This document shows, in pieces, positions 16,118-25,245 of a DNA stretch of 64,000 nt (positions within the stretch are counted from its first letter, which is position 1; every line of letters begins with the position of its first letter). The translations under genes and the position numbers were made by a program. Below the pieces are notes generated by a model. That model did no database searches, was not told the origin of the DNA, and saw only the letters and a list, made by a program, of their open reading frames with translations. Source of the DNA: a virus. The stretch is from IMG/VR virus record IMGVR_UViG_3300023174_005338, positions 124,001 to 188,000 of that record. The stretch is one strand, 5' to 3'.

Positions 16118-19100
16118 AACATCCATGAGTTAGATTCCTACGATTTAGGCGATGCTGTCAAGTTCAATGATCAGTTAAATCCACGCCTCTGGGGCGCAGA
16201 CGAAAAAATGCGTCCCGAAGTGCGTGAACAACTATTAAAAATCGCTGATGATTTCCGTGAATTCCTGGGCATAGATGTCGAAGTCAAGGACATCACTGTT
16301 TCAGGCAGTAACGCAGCCTATACCTATACTCCACATTCAGACATAGATCTACATCTGGTAGTTGACCTTCCCAAGGCTGATGCAAGTGAAGTTTATCGCG
16401 AGCTGTTTGATGCCAAAAAGTATGCATATAATGACATGCATGACATCCAGATTGGTGGTTATGATGTGGAACTGTATGTGCAAGATGCCAACAAACAGCA
16501 TCACAGTCAAGGCATCTACAGCATAATGAACAATGATTGGGTTGCAGTGCCTCGACGTCGCAGACCCGATGTGGACGACATCAGTGTAAAAAGCAAGTTT
16601 GAAGATCTCGGCCATCGTATTGAAGCGGCGATCAAAACTGGTGACTACGACAAGATTTCAACCATGGCCGAAAAGGTCCGAGAATATCGTCAAGCCGGCC
16701 TGGATGCTCACGGTGAGTTTGGTCCTGAAAATTTAGCATTCAAGATACTAAGAACTCAAGGACTAATCAAACAATTATACGACGCTCGTAACGCGGCCAA
16801 AGACGAACTGCTGAGCCTGGATGAGCGCCGAAAGAAAAAGAAACGCAAATCAGTACGATACGGCTACGGTGCTTACTGGTATCCGGGCACGGCCTATGCA
16901 GGCCAAGATCATCCTGCTGGTACCGAAGGTGGCGATGGCGGTGGTGACGGAGGCGGCGAAAGCATTAGAGAGTCTGTGGAAACCGCTGACGAAGACATAC
17001 TTCGAGATTTTGTGGATTTTTGTATCAAAGAATTAAAGATCAAACACATGCCACAAGTCAAACTACGCCGTGATCCACAATGGCCTGCGGTACACCGAAC
17101 CTTTGGTCGCTACAATGATGAAAACAAAACACTAGAAGTGGCCTGGGGACAACGTCACATCATGGATGTGCTAAGAACCGTGGCGCATGAACTCACACAC
17201 AAGCATCAACACGAGCGTGAAGGTGATCGCATGGGCCCCGACGCTGGCGAAACCGGCAGCCCTTATGAAAATGAAGCCAATGCTCGAGCTGGTGTGCTCA
17301 TGCGTGACTATGGTCGACTACACCCCGAATACTTTACCGTGGGCCAAGCACAGGGTCTGTCTGGGGATTCTATGCAAGAAACAGCACCCATAGGATTTGT
17401 CATGCCCGGCATGACCACAGATCCTGTCAAGGCCTGGAAACGACAAGTGCGTGATTTGATCCTGCAATACCGCGAGGATCCTACCAGACTGGCCGCGTTG
17501 GCCAAAGAAAAAGGTCCTGGCAGTGCCGAAGCGGTGGCCTATGCCTATATCAGAAACCCCACGGCACGTATTCCTTTGCCACCGGGTGTTGAGGTCAAGG
17601 AAAGCGCTAGTGGTTATATTCCAACAAAAAAGCAGGCCAAGGACCCAAGATTTTCAATGGCACTCACAGTGGATATCAAACCCGGACAAGTGGGCAAAGA
17701 AGCCAACAAGTTGAAATTAAAAACAGATCGCCAAGGACATCCACAGATAGCCCGTGCCAATGGCTTGTTTGAGGATTTGATGTTGGAATATCAACAGTTC
17801 AAAGAAAAAAAACTGTTTGCACTGGCCGCCGAAGACTACAGTCCAGACAATCCACCGGGCCCAGAGTTCAAGCCAACCATGCCAGCCGGCACGCTACGAG
17901 TAGATGTAAGCGATGTGTATGACTGGTACAAATTGGGACAACATATCGCCAATATGAAAGGCCTAGGCCAGCACGACTTTGGCAAAGGACCACCCAGCAC
18001 CATAATCAGCTTTGGTGATGAAGATGAAGAACACAAATTTATTGGGGATCTGGAAGCTACAGGCCTGGATGTCACAGACATTGACCCTCGTGATCCTGTA
18101 AAACGTCCAGGCAAAACAATCAAGACCGATCCCACTTACAATGTAAATGAATTTGCTCCCACGCCAGATCGTGATGACAACGATTACGTTCCAGATCAGT
18201 TGTTGATTTTGGCCAATCGCTGGTGGAATGCCACAGACAAGCAACCACAGATTGAGCATGTGCTAAACAGCCTAGGCTGGAGTATAGCACAGGTAGAGTC
18301 CGAAGATGATGCTGTGCAACTACAGCACCGTGATGGCACTACATATTTTATCAGTGCCGATGAATTTGATCCTGACCTATATGAAGTCAGTGATCAACGC
18401 CTGCAACAATACTTGAGCCGCGCTGGCCAACAAGTGGATCGCCGGCAAGAACGCATGGCCCAGGCTCGCGAACGCTTGAACAAGGGTTATGAAATCTATG
18501 ACGCCGAAGATCCCACTCGCATAGTGCATAGATTTGAAGCTGACACTCCTCAAGAAGCTCGACGCTACTACGAACAGTACAATGACAACTATGATAGTGA
18601 CGTGGACTACAATCTAAGACTGCGCCGCGCCACAGGTTTGATGGAAAGTGAAGAAGAGCTAGACGAAGTAAAAATGAGTCCTGGAGCCTTGGAAAAGTTT
18701 GCTACGTCTAATGCCGCAAAAGGTATACGTGCTGGCTTTGAAGCCGAACTCATATTCCGCGACACACAGGGCAGCAGCGATGACTTAGATCCTGAACCCG
18801 ACTACGATGCTGATGAGCGTGCCTACAGCATACAGCAGGTCATAGATTTTTTCAGCAACGATGATTATGGTTATGGACTCAGCGATCGTGAGCAAATGCG
18901 ACTCACTGACAACCTAGACGAAACTTATATGACATGGCGCGACGAGCAGATGATCAGCGACTTCCGCAACGACGCCGAAGACTTGATCCGTGAAAAACTG
19001 CTTGATGAAACTCCCCTGAGCGAACGCATACACTTGTATCTCACTGACAGTGAACAAATGTCAGACAAAGAGGCCGACCGGATCATAGCCGCCGGCGTAG

Positions 19101-21670
19101 ACGCACCTAAATTTGACACCAGCAAAGACCAAGCGGCCTATGCGGCACAAAATCCCTACTATCAAGCATACCTGGACGCTGTTGATGCAGTCGAGCTAGA
19201 ACTGGATGAATCAGTGGAATACAGTGTGAGCCGTGAAGACGAATACTGGGACGAAGCCTTGGATGATTACCGCGACAACTATTCCGGCGATGATGACAGT
19301 TTCTTTAGTGATGTGGGCCTGCGCTGGATGAGCGACATTGCCAACGAGTTTGGCCTGGATTGGCCTGTTTGGAACATGGACAGCGACCGCAACAACGGTT
19401 CACGCAGTTGGGAAGACATTGGTAGCGAACTACAGGCAGTGGTAGACATGCCAGTTGTGGTCAGCGATAACTATCATTCAACCCGTCGTAGACCCGGTCA
19501 GTGGATCATAGAACCCGACGGCAGTTTACATCCCGACGATCAAAGCGAAGAAGCTGGCTTGGAAATAGTCAGCCCACCCATGCCCTTGCTCACAGCCATT
19601 GAAAAATTAAAACAAGTCACGGACTGGGCCAATGATCCCAACGGTGGCAACGCTTATACCAATGGTACCACTGGCTTGCACATGGGCGTGAGCCTGCCTC
19701 GGTTTACCTCCGAAGATGCTGATTCAGATGCTGGCATAGACTATGTGAAACTGATCCTGTTCATGGGCGACAAGTATGTGCAACAACAGTTTGGTCGCGA
19801 AGCCAACAACTTCTGTGCCAGTGCCTTGGGCAAACTGCAACAAAACATCAAGGGCAAGAAATCAGATCCCGCAGGTGTGATCGAACTTCTGCGTCATGGA
19901 CTCACAGAACTAGCCTATAAAGAACTGCAAAAAGGTGTGGGCACCAGCAAGTATACTTCAGCACACATACAGGATGGCTACATTGAATTTCGTAGTCCGG
20001 GTGGTGACTGGTTGGCCAAGAGTGACGAAGAGATAGGCATACTAGAAAACACTATGTTGCGTTTTGCTAGAGCCATGGCCATAGCCGGCGACCCCAGTGC
20101 TGATCGCAAAGAATATGCCAAGAAGCTGTACAAGTTGGTCACCCAAGACAATGAACAGTATGCGGACCAACTACGCTTGTTCTCGGAGTTTTCGGCCGGC
20201 ACCATCAACAAAGAACAGCTCAAAAAACAGTGGGCTGATAGTGTGCTACGCAAAGAAATACCCACCACTGGCCAAGAAGAATACGAAGTCTACGATGCAA
20301 ACAAGAGTCGTAGTCCCGAGGGTGTGATCGACACATTCTATGCTCGGGACTACAATGATGCCTATGAGCAGTACACTAAAAAATACGTCAACGACCCTCG
20401 CTGGACACAGACTGATATACGCCTAAAACAACCATGGTTTGATGTGCAAGATGCTACGGGCAAAAACATACTGACCATGCGTGCTCCTGACATTGACAAA
20501 GCCACGCAACGGGTCCAATACGAATATGGCGAGAAGTCCCAGGACTGGAAAGTATATCGCAGACCCGATGAGTCACCTGAGCCAGAAAAGAAACTGAGTC
20601 CACGTGCTCAAGTGGCCAAGCGTATCACAACCAAACCAAAAACTGCGACCCAATTCAACTATGACATAGTGGATCAACGCACTGTAGAGTTGCGGGTAGT
20701 TGACAGGTTCCGTGCCGAAACACCAGCAGAAGCAGAAAAGATTTACAGTCAATGGTTGCAGAGCAAAGACCTGCCCGATGACACTGCCAACTATGGCTAT
20801 CGTAAAAATGCGCAGGCCGCAGACAATCAAAGAGATTCAGCAGATATACAACGCAGACTGGGTGTGCAGGATGTGGACACGGATGTGGCACAGAATTTTG
20901 GTCAGTCACAAGATGCCACACAAAGATCGGGTTCCTGGAGCATATATGATGTTACCCTGGGGCGCGAAATCACTAGGATGGACAATGTTCCATGGCAACA
21001 GGCCAACGATCGTGCCAACGAACTGGAACAAAGCACTGGACATAACATGTCAGTAAGAGGGCTATCTGAATCCATTGATCCCGTCAGCGGTGCTGGTGCT
21101 GTGAGTCCGAGACAAGATCCAAAAAACACGGGCAAGAAAGCTGTTACTCCAGCAGAAAAGGTCTTTAAGAATCCGGTCAAGGGCCAGCCTTACCGCAATG
21201 CCATTGGACAAGCCATCACCCAAAAAGACTTGGAAAACATGACACAACAGATACAAGTGGCCAGGAAGTTAGGCGACAGTGTGATGGAGATGGAAGATAC
21301 TCCGCCCGAAGTGTTGCGAGCATTGGACCAGGCTGCACAAAAAAATGGCTACAAGAACTGGGCAGATGTCAAGGCCAATCCTCGCAGTAGCAGTGCTGTA
21401 ATGACCGTGGCCAAGCTGGCTAACACTATCATGAAGACCACAGGTCCACATCATGAAAAATTGTTTTACAAGAATAAGACAGATGTAGATGAAAACTTTG
21501 CTGACGGAAAAAACCCTGGACGTAAAGGATTGAGCCGCAGGGTAGGTATTCCTAAAAAAGCCACACTGGGACAACTAGAAAAAATAGCCAAAAGTTCTAC
21601 AGGCGAGCGTCGCAAAATGGCACAGTGGCAGTTGAACATGCGTCGTGGAAAGGCAAAGAAAAACAAATGA
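16115..21670 (+). CDS. 1851-residue mosaic: nucleotidyltransferase, zinc metallopeptidase-like and amidoligase domains with five repeats
   Basis: Domains in order: (1) MNT-type nucleotidyltransferase, residues about 30-160, with Gly64-Ser65 and Asp76-x-Asp78 and a later YDVELYV acidic strand; (2) basic then Gly-rich linker (about 240-285); (3) zincin-like domain, HELTH at 358-362 with candidate third ligand Glu387; (4) long acidic region; (5) repeat 1, about 790-840; (6) amidoligase-type COOH-NH2 ligase, about 870-1330, with GFEAELIF, GLEIVSPPMPL, TGLHMGVSL and IEFRSPGGDW; (7) repeats 2-5, about 1389-1653, each around 50 residues with a pattern Y-x-(I/V)-x-D...A...Y; (8) C-terminal basic module with GERRKMAQWQLNMRRG. 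N-terminus MNIHEL is CTS-like. Probably virion-borne, possibly injected or cleaved. Individual enzyme activities are inference from motifs. Confidence 0.75.
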   Translation: MNIHELDSYDLGDAVKFNDQLNPRLWGADEKMRPEVREQLLKIADDFREFLGIDVEVKDITVSGSNAAYTYTPHSDIDLHLVVDLPKADASEVYRELFDAKKYAYNDMHDIQIGGYDVELYVQDANKQHHSQGIYSIMNNDWVAVPRRRRPDVDDISVKSKFEDLGHRIEAAIKTGDYDKISTMAEKVREYRQAGLDAHGEFGPENLAFKILRTQGLIKQLYDARNAAKDELLSLDERRKKKKRKSVRYGYGAYWYPGTAYAGQDHPAGTEGGDGGGDGGGESIRESVETADEDILRDFVDFCIKELKIKHMPQVKLRRDPQWPAVHRTFGRYNDENKTLEVAWGQRHIMDVLRTVAHELTHKHQHEREGDRMGPDAGETGSPYENEANARAGVLMRDYGRLHPEYFTVGQAQGLSGDSMQETAPIGFVMPGMTTDPVKAWKRQVRDLILQYREDPTRLAALAKEKGPGSAEAVAYAYIRNPTARIPLPPGVEVKESASGYIPTKKQAKDPRFSMALTVDIKPGQVGKEANKLKLKTDRQGHPQIARANGLFEDLMLEYQQFKEKKLFALAAEDYSPDNPPGPEFKPTMPAGTLRVDVSDVYDWYKLGQHIANMKGLGQHDFGKGPPSTIISFGDEDEEHKFIGDLEATGLDVTDIDPRDPVKRPGKTIKTDPTYNVNEFAPTPDRDDNDYVPDQLLILANRWWNATDKQPQIEHVLNSLGWSIAQVESEDDAVQLQHRDGTTYFISADEFDPDLYEVSDQRLQQYLSRAGQQVDRRQERMAQARERLNKGYEIYDAEDPTRIVHRFEADTPQEARRYYEQYNDNYDSDVDYNLRLRRATGLMESEEELDEVKMSPGALEKFATSNAAKGIRAGFEAELIFRDTQGSSDDLDPEPDYDADERAYSIQQVIDFFSNDDYGYGLSDREQMRLTDNLDETYMTWRDEQMISDFRNDAEDLIREKLLDETPLSERIHLYLTDSEQMSDKEADRIIAAGVDAPKFDTSKDQAAYAAQNPYYQAYLDAVDAVELELDESVEYSVSREDEYWDEALDDYRDNYSGDDDSFFSDVGLRWMSDIANEFGLDWPVWNMDSDRNNGSRSWEDIGSELQAVVDMPVVVSDNYHSTRRRPGQWIIEPDGSLHPDDQSEEAGLEIVSPPMPLLTAIEKLKQVTDWANDPNGGNAYTNGTTGLHMGVSLPRFTSEDADSDAGIDYVKLILFMGDKYVQQQFGREANNFCASALGKLQQNIKGKKSDPAGVIELLRHGLTELAYKELQKGVGTSKYTSAHIQDGYIEFRSPGGDWLAKSDEEIGILENTMLRFARAMAIAGDPSADRKEYAKKLYKLVTQDNEQYADQLRLFSEFSAGTINKEQLKKQWADSVLRKEIPTTGQEEYEVYDANKSRSPEGVIDTFYARDYNDAYEQYTKKYVNDPRWTQTDIRLKQPWFDVQDATGKNILTMRAPDIDKATQRVQYEYGEKSQDWKVYRRPDESPEPEKKLSPRAQVAKRITTKPKTATQFNYDIVDQRTVELRVVDRFRAETPAEAEKIYSQWLQSKDLPDDTANYGYRKNAQAADNQRDSADIQRRLGVQDVDTDVAQNFGQSQDATQRSGSWSIYDVTLGREITRMDNVPWQQANDRANELEQSTGHNMSVRGLSESIDPVSGAGAVSPRQDPKNTGKKAVTPAEKVFKNPVKGQPYRNAIGQAITQKDLENMTQQIQVARKLGDSVMEMEDTPPEVLRALDQAAQKNGYKNWADVKANPRSSSAVMTVAKLANTIMKTTGPHHEKLFYKNKTDVDENFADGKNPGRKGLSRRVGIPKKATLGQLEKIAKSSTGERRKMAQWQLNMRRGKAKKNK

Positions 21671-22206
21671 TAATCAATGAAATAATCACCAAAAGTCCAA
21701 GCCGTTATGGTGGAGGAGCTCCTAGCATGTCGGCCCAGCGTATGACCGCTCCGAACACCACTACACCGCGTGGCTTTTCGGATCCAATTTTTGTCAAACG
21801 TGCCAAGCAAGAAAAATACAATCGAGAAAAACAGTTCAAAGCCCTGGCTACTGCCAAAGAGAAGTTTGATTTTTTATATGGCTTGGAAAAAGGAAAAAGC
21901 ACCAACCAGATCCGTATACAAGGACCTAGCAATTTGACATATCACATTCAGCAGTATAATCCAGTCACAGGAGATATAGTGTTGTTACTCAAAGGACTGC
22001 AGTCTGACGATACAATCAAGGGTAACACCAGCAATTTTGTTTACCAAGGGCGACAGGCATCTGGGGCCACTGGACCAAAAATCTATATTTTTATTCCACA
22101 AGATCTGACCACGATCTCGTCTGAGCCCAAGATCAAAAAAACCAACAGAGGCAGGCCCACCGGCCCTGTCAAGAAACAATACAAGTTTCCTCCTAATCCT
22201 TGGTGA
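21667..22206 (+). CDS. Basic protein with AT-hook-like C-terminus
   Basis: 179 residues from ATG 21667 (ATGA overlap with the giant gene; a longer frame from 21625 would sit inside it). Starts MIINEI, like neighbours. Lys/Arg-rich throughout, with a mixed central segment (GPSNLTYHIQQYNP, GDIVLLLKGLQ). Near the C-terminus KTNRGRPTGPVKK is a good AT-hook core (RGRP flanked by basic residues), suggesting minor-groove DNA binding. A DNA-associated internal head protein is an attractive guess. No known family. Confidence 0.55.
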   Translation: MIINEIITKSPSRYGGGAPSMSAQRMTAPNTTTPRGFSDPIFVKRAKQEKYNREKQFKALATAKEKFDFLYGLEKGKSTNQIRIQGPSNLTYHIQQYNPVTGDIVLLLKGLQSDDTIKGNTSNFVYQGRQASGATGPKIYIFIPQDLTTISSEPKIKKTNRGRPTGPVKKQYKFPPNPW

Positions 22207-22211
22207 TATAA

Positions 22212-23396
22212 ATGAGAGCACAAGAGCTGGGATCCGGCAAGCTGGTCATATTTGACATTGATGACACCTTGGTCAACACCGACACTAGAGTCAATGTGGT
22301 GCAGGATGGCCGAGTCATCAAGCAGTTGAACAGCCACGATTTCACACACTACAAACTGGCACCCGGTGAAACATTTGACTTTGGAGCATTCAAGGATGCC
22401 AGAGAGTTCTTTACCAAGGCCCGACCTATTCCTGGCATGATCAAACAGCTAAAGCATGACATAGCCACAGGTAACAGAGTGATCATGCTCACAGCACGCA
22501 GTGACTTCAATGACCGTGATGTGTTCTTGGACACATTCCGCAGATTTGGCATAGACATGGACCGGGTCCACGTATATCGTGCTGGCAATCTTGCCATCAA
22601 AGCGGCCACCGAAGAAAAGAAAAAAATCATACTCAAGCATTTACTGGGCAAAGAGCACTTTGACAAGCTGATCATGTACGATGATTCAGTGCCCAACCTT
22701 AATGCTTTCTTGAGCTTGAAGCAGGATTATCCCTACAGCAAATTTTATGCCTGGCATGTGGACCCCAATGGACAAGCTAGTGAATATCATAGAACCGATG
22801 AAGGACAAGTCATGGAGATCGCACGTATACCTGTGGGAGATTTTGGGGACAAAGACAATCTCATACCCATGAGTGAACCACGCAGTTCACGACCTTTGCC
22901 CGGAGGATCAGGCCTGAGCTATCATGTCAAAAACATGCATAACAAAAAACAAATCACCATGTTTGACCAAGGGCAGTTGGTGGCCGAAATGGATCTCATA
23001 GACAGCATTTATCCGGCCAACACCTGGGAAGTCGAAGGCATAGTGGTAGATCCTGACTACCGAGGTCGTGCCTTGGGCTTGGCCTTGTACGGCATAGCAC
23101 TCAGTGAGCTCCGACTTACCTTGAAAGCGGGCCGCACACAGACCCGCCACGGCAGGGCCATGTGGCTCAAGCTGAATCAGATACCTGGAGTTGAAATACG
23201 TGGAGTAACTCGAGCACGACGCAACCAGTACAAGCCTAGACCCAGCAATGAAATCCTAGCACAAAATCAACAATATGTGTGGTACACTTTTGCTGTGGAA
23301 CCAGGTGCTCAAAGCATGCGCAGCGGTCAGCGCGGAGTGGCCTTGTACAGCTACGACACACCCAGTACCATGATAGCACAGTGGAGAGGCCAATGA
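22212..23396 (+). CDS. HAD-family phosphatase fused to a GNAT-like domain
   Basis: 394 residues, starts MRAQEL. HAD motif I is FDIDDTLV (about residues 13-20), motif II LTARSDF (about 93-99), motif III lysine in the KKKIILKHLL region, and motif IV IMYDDSVPN (about 155-163), so all four motifs are present. This resembles small nucleotide or polynucleotide 5'/3' phosphatases. The C-terminal part (about 265-340) has EGIVVDPDYRGRALGLALYGI, a GNAT acetyl-CoA loop. The fusion is unusual. Six bases separate it from the previous stop. Confidence 0.8.
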   Translation: MRAQELGSGKLVIFDIDDTLVNTDTRVNVVQDGRVIKQLNSHDFTHYKLAPGETFDFGAFKDAREFFTKARPIPGMIKQLKHDIATGNRVIMLTARSDFNDRDVFLDTFRRFGIDMDRVHVYRAGNLAIKAATEEKKKIILKHLLGKEHFDKLIMYDDSVPNLNAFLSLKQDYPYSKFYAWHVDPNGQASEYHRTDEGQVMEIARIPVGDFGDKDNLIPMSEPRSSRPLPGGSGLSYHVKNMHNKKQITMFDQGQLVAEMDLIDSIYPANTWEVEGIVVDPDYRGRALGLALYGIALSELRLTLKAGRTQTRHGRAMWLKLNQIPGVEIRGVTRARRNQYKPRPSNEILAQNQQYVWYTFAVEPGAQSMRSGQRGVALYSYDTPSTMIAQWRGQ

Positions 23397-23581
23397 AAGC
23401 CCGAGAAATATATCCCAAATACAAGTTGTGGACTGCCCCTGTGCGCATACAGCAACCCAACTACGTAGGCTACATTGATGTTACGGTCACAGCCGACAAT
23501 CAGCAGGATGCCCGCAGGCTCATGCGAGCCCAGTATGGGGTGGCCGACTGGCACATAGGTAGCGTAAAGGAAGTGCGATGA
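23393..23581 (+). CDS. Small single-repeat protein
   Basis: 62 residues from ATG 23393 (ATGA overlap with the HAD-GNAT gene), starting MKAREI. The body (VTVTADNQQDARRLMRAQYG) follows the same strand-helix-strand pattern as the roughly 50-residue repeats of the 1851-residue protein: a free-standing copy of that module. The stop overlaps the next ATG. Function unknown. Confidence 0.55.
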   Translation: MKAREIYPKYKLWTAPVRIQQPNYVGYIDVTVTADNQQDARRLMRAQYGVADWHIGSVKEVR

Positions 23582-24315
23582 GCATCACAGTCACAGGCGG
23601 CACAGCCGTCATAAACGGTGACTACACTGTTCGCACCTTTGAATCATCGGGTACACTCACAGTCTCAGGAGGCACACTGGCCAATGTTCAATACTTGCTT
23701 GTAGCTGGTGGCGGTCAAGCTGCTTTCCCTACCAGCACCTATGTGGCCGGTGGTGGTGCAGGCGGAGCCATGACCGGTAATATCAATTTAAATTCAGGCA
23801 GTTATCCTGTGGTCATTGGTGCCATTGGAAACAACAGCACGTTCTTGAACATGACAGCCATTGGCGGCGGTCAGGGCGGATTTTACGGCAACGGCAGCAG
23901 TGGTGGATCTGGCGGTGGAGGTGGAACCCTGGGTACCACACATATAAATTTTGCAAGTTTTGTTGGCGGAAACGGCACACCCGGACAGGGTTACAACGGT
24001 GGAGCACCCTATGGCGGTGGATATCCACCATTTGGACCAGGTGGGGGCGGTGGCGCAGGCGGTCAAGGCGGCAAAGGCTCACCCGATGGAGTAGGTGGTG
24101 TAGGTGGGCTTGGTCTAGCCAGCAACATAACTGGCAATGTTGTCTATTATGCTGCAGGCGGCAGTGGAATAGGCCCCCAAGGAATTGGCAACAACAATCC
24201 TGGCTACAAGAACTATGGTGCTGGAGGTGGCTATGATATAGCCGATGGTCCCACCTACTATGATCGATTGCCCGCACAGCCCGGTGTGCTCATAATCAGA
24301 TACCCTACACCCTAG
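23578..24315 (+). CDS. Glycine-rich tail fibre or adhesin-type protein
   Basis: 245 residues; a short beta-rich N-terminus (VTGGTAVINGDYTVRTFESSG) is followed by long Gly-rich runs with few bulky residues (GGAGGAM, GSSGGSGGGGG, GPGGGGGAGGQGG). This matches Gly-rich domains seen in phage tail fibres and tip adhesins, where polyglycine helices stack. Likely a receptor-contacting or fibre-tip protein. The Gly/Tyr C-terminus (GYDIADGPTYYDRL, LIIRYPTP) is the usual closing motif of this domain. Confidence 0.65.
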   Translation: MSITVTGGTAVINGDYTVRTFESSGTLTVSGGTLANVQYLLVAGGGQAAFPTSTYVAGGGAGGAMTGNINLNSGSYPVVIGAIGNNSTFLNMTAIGGGQGGFYGNGSSGGSGGGGGTLGTTHINFASFVGGNGTPGQGYNGGAPYGGGYPPFGPGGGGGAGGQGGKGSPDGVGGVGGLGLASNITGNVVYYAAGGSGIGPQGIGNNNPGYKNYGAGGGYDIADGPTYYDRLPAQPGVLIIRYPTP

Positions 24316-24327
24316 CAATCGGCACCA

Positions 24328-24342
24328 GCTAAATACCTTATG
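24328..24342 (+). promoter_or_regulatory. Late promoter box next to an ATG without leader
   Basis: GCTAAATA (24328-24335), 4 bases, then ATG 24340, no Shine-Dalgarno. Predicted transcription start within a base or two of the ATG. Confidence 0.5.
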
Positions 24343-24627
24343 AACCGGTATTTTGTACAAGTGCTAGCCGATGTAAACTGCGAATGGGAAGGACTGGATC
24401 CTGTGTATCGCGTGTATGTCAACGAAGAACTATTTGCTGAACGTAGCTGGCGCTGGACTGATGCATATCTGGAAGAAATGTTGCAGATCGAAGCAGAACC
24501 TGGAGAATACCGACTGCGCTGGGAACTGGTACAGCCTTGCCTGGCACGACTCACTGTCAGTAATGTGCGTGTGGATCAGGGTCCAGCAAGCGTAAAAAAC
24601 AATGAACTGCTAAGGATAACTGGATGA
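24340..24627 (+). CDS. Conserved phage protein, possible virion part
   Basis: 95 residues, beta-rich and acidic, with VYRVYVNEELFAERSW, YLEEMLQIEAEPGEYRLRWE and LTVSNVRVDQGPA forming an immunoglobulin-like or carbohydrate-binding-like sandwich pattern. Similar in flavour to the 13845 protein. I recall relatives in cyanophage-like myoviruses without a named function. ATGA overlap with the next gene. Confidence 0.55.
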   Translation: MNRYFVQVLADVNCEWEGLDPVYRVYVNEELFAERSWRWTDAYLEEMLQIEAEPGEYRLRWELVQPCLARLTVSNVRVDQGPASVKNNELLRITG

Positions 24628-24812
24628 GAGCTAGTGAATTTATAGTAGAAACAACTGTAAGCGGCAGTATTGCTTCAGTGGCCATGCCCCTGGGCGGCAT
24701 GATCACAAGAAATGCTGGATCTTTCTTTTCTGGTAAATACTCTAATAGTGCGGATCCGTATCCTAATACACCTGCCTACATGAAAAAAGGAAAAAAGCCT
24801 CGTGCTCGCTGA
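24624..24812 (+). CDS. Small CTS-like, basic-tailed protein
   Basis: 62 residues. MRASEFIVE at the N-terminus is close to the T4 capsid-targeting peptide pattern; then GSIASVAMPLGGMI, a short motif I recall as recurrent in phage proteins of this type, and a Lys/Arg-rich tail. It could be a small internal head protein. The 3' end overlaps the Dps-like gene by 11 bases. Confidence 0.55.
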   Translation: MRASEFIVETTVSGSIASVAMPLGGMITRNAGSFFSGKYSNSADPYPNTPAYMKKGKKPRAR

Positions 24813-25242
24813 TTTGTTAAAAGTTTATCTAGCTTCAACATTTGCTTATTATTTGAAAGCACACTATTTCCACTGGAACGTGGAAGGCCCAGATTTTGGC
24901 CAACTGCACAAGTTTTTCCAAAAAATCTACGAAGATGCGTTTGGAGCTGTAGATCCCATTGCCGAATACATAAGAACCACAGAAGAATATGCACCCGGAA
25001 GTTTTGAACGCTTCCAAGAACTCACACAGATACAGGGACAGACCAAGGTTCCCCGTGCCCGATTAATGTTAGAAGAATTGCTCGCAGACACACAGACCAT
25101 GAAGGACATGAGCAAGCAGTTGTTTGATGCTGCCACAGCCGAAGGTCGTGAAGATGTAGCCAATTTTGCTGCCGAGCGCCAAAGCGCACACGGCAAGTAC
25201 ATGTGGCAGATCCGGAGTTATCTGAAAGACGCAAGGGCATGA
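24802..25242 (+). CDS. Dps-like ferritin
   Basis: 146 residues from GTG 24802, with AAAGGA about ten bases upstream inside the previous gene. The helical bundle carries the Dps ferroxidase signature with correct spacing: His24 (HWNV), His36, Asp51 and Glu55 match E. coli Dps His51, His63, Asp78 and Glu82; the Asp67 position is Gln40. Dps proteins form 12-subunit shells that oxidise iron, protect DNA from peroxide and in some cases bind DNA. The Lys-rich N-terminal DNA-binding tail of E. coli Dps is missing. Embedded among likely head proteins, so it may be packaged or act late in infection. Confidence 0.85.
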   Translation: MLADLLKVYLASTFAYYLKAHYFHWNVEGPDFGQLHKFFQKIYEDAFGAVDPIAEYIRTTEEYAPGSFERFQELTQIQGQTKVPRARLMLEELLADTQTMKDMSKQLFDAATAEGREDVANFAAERQSAHGKYMWQIRSYLKDARA

Positions 25243-25245
25243 ACC

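Noticed and set aside
23794-24360. Minus-strand frames within the Gly-rich fibre gene
   Set aside because: Shadows of a GGN-rich coding sequence, rich in His/Cys/Ser with no gene context.
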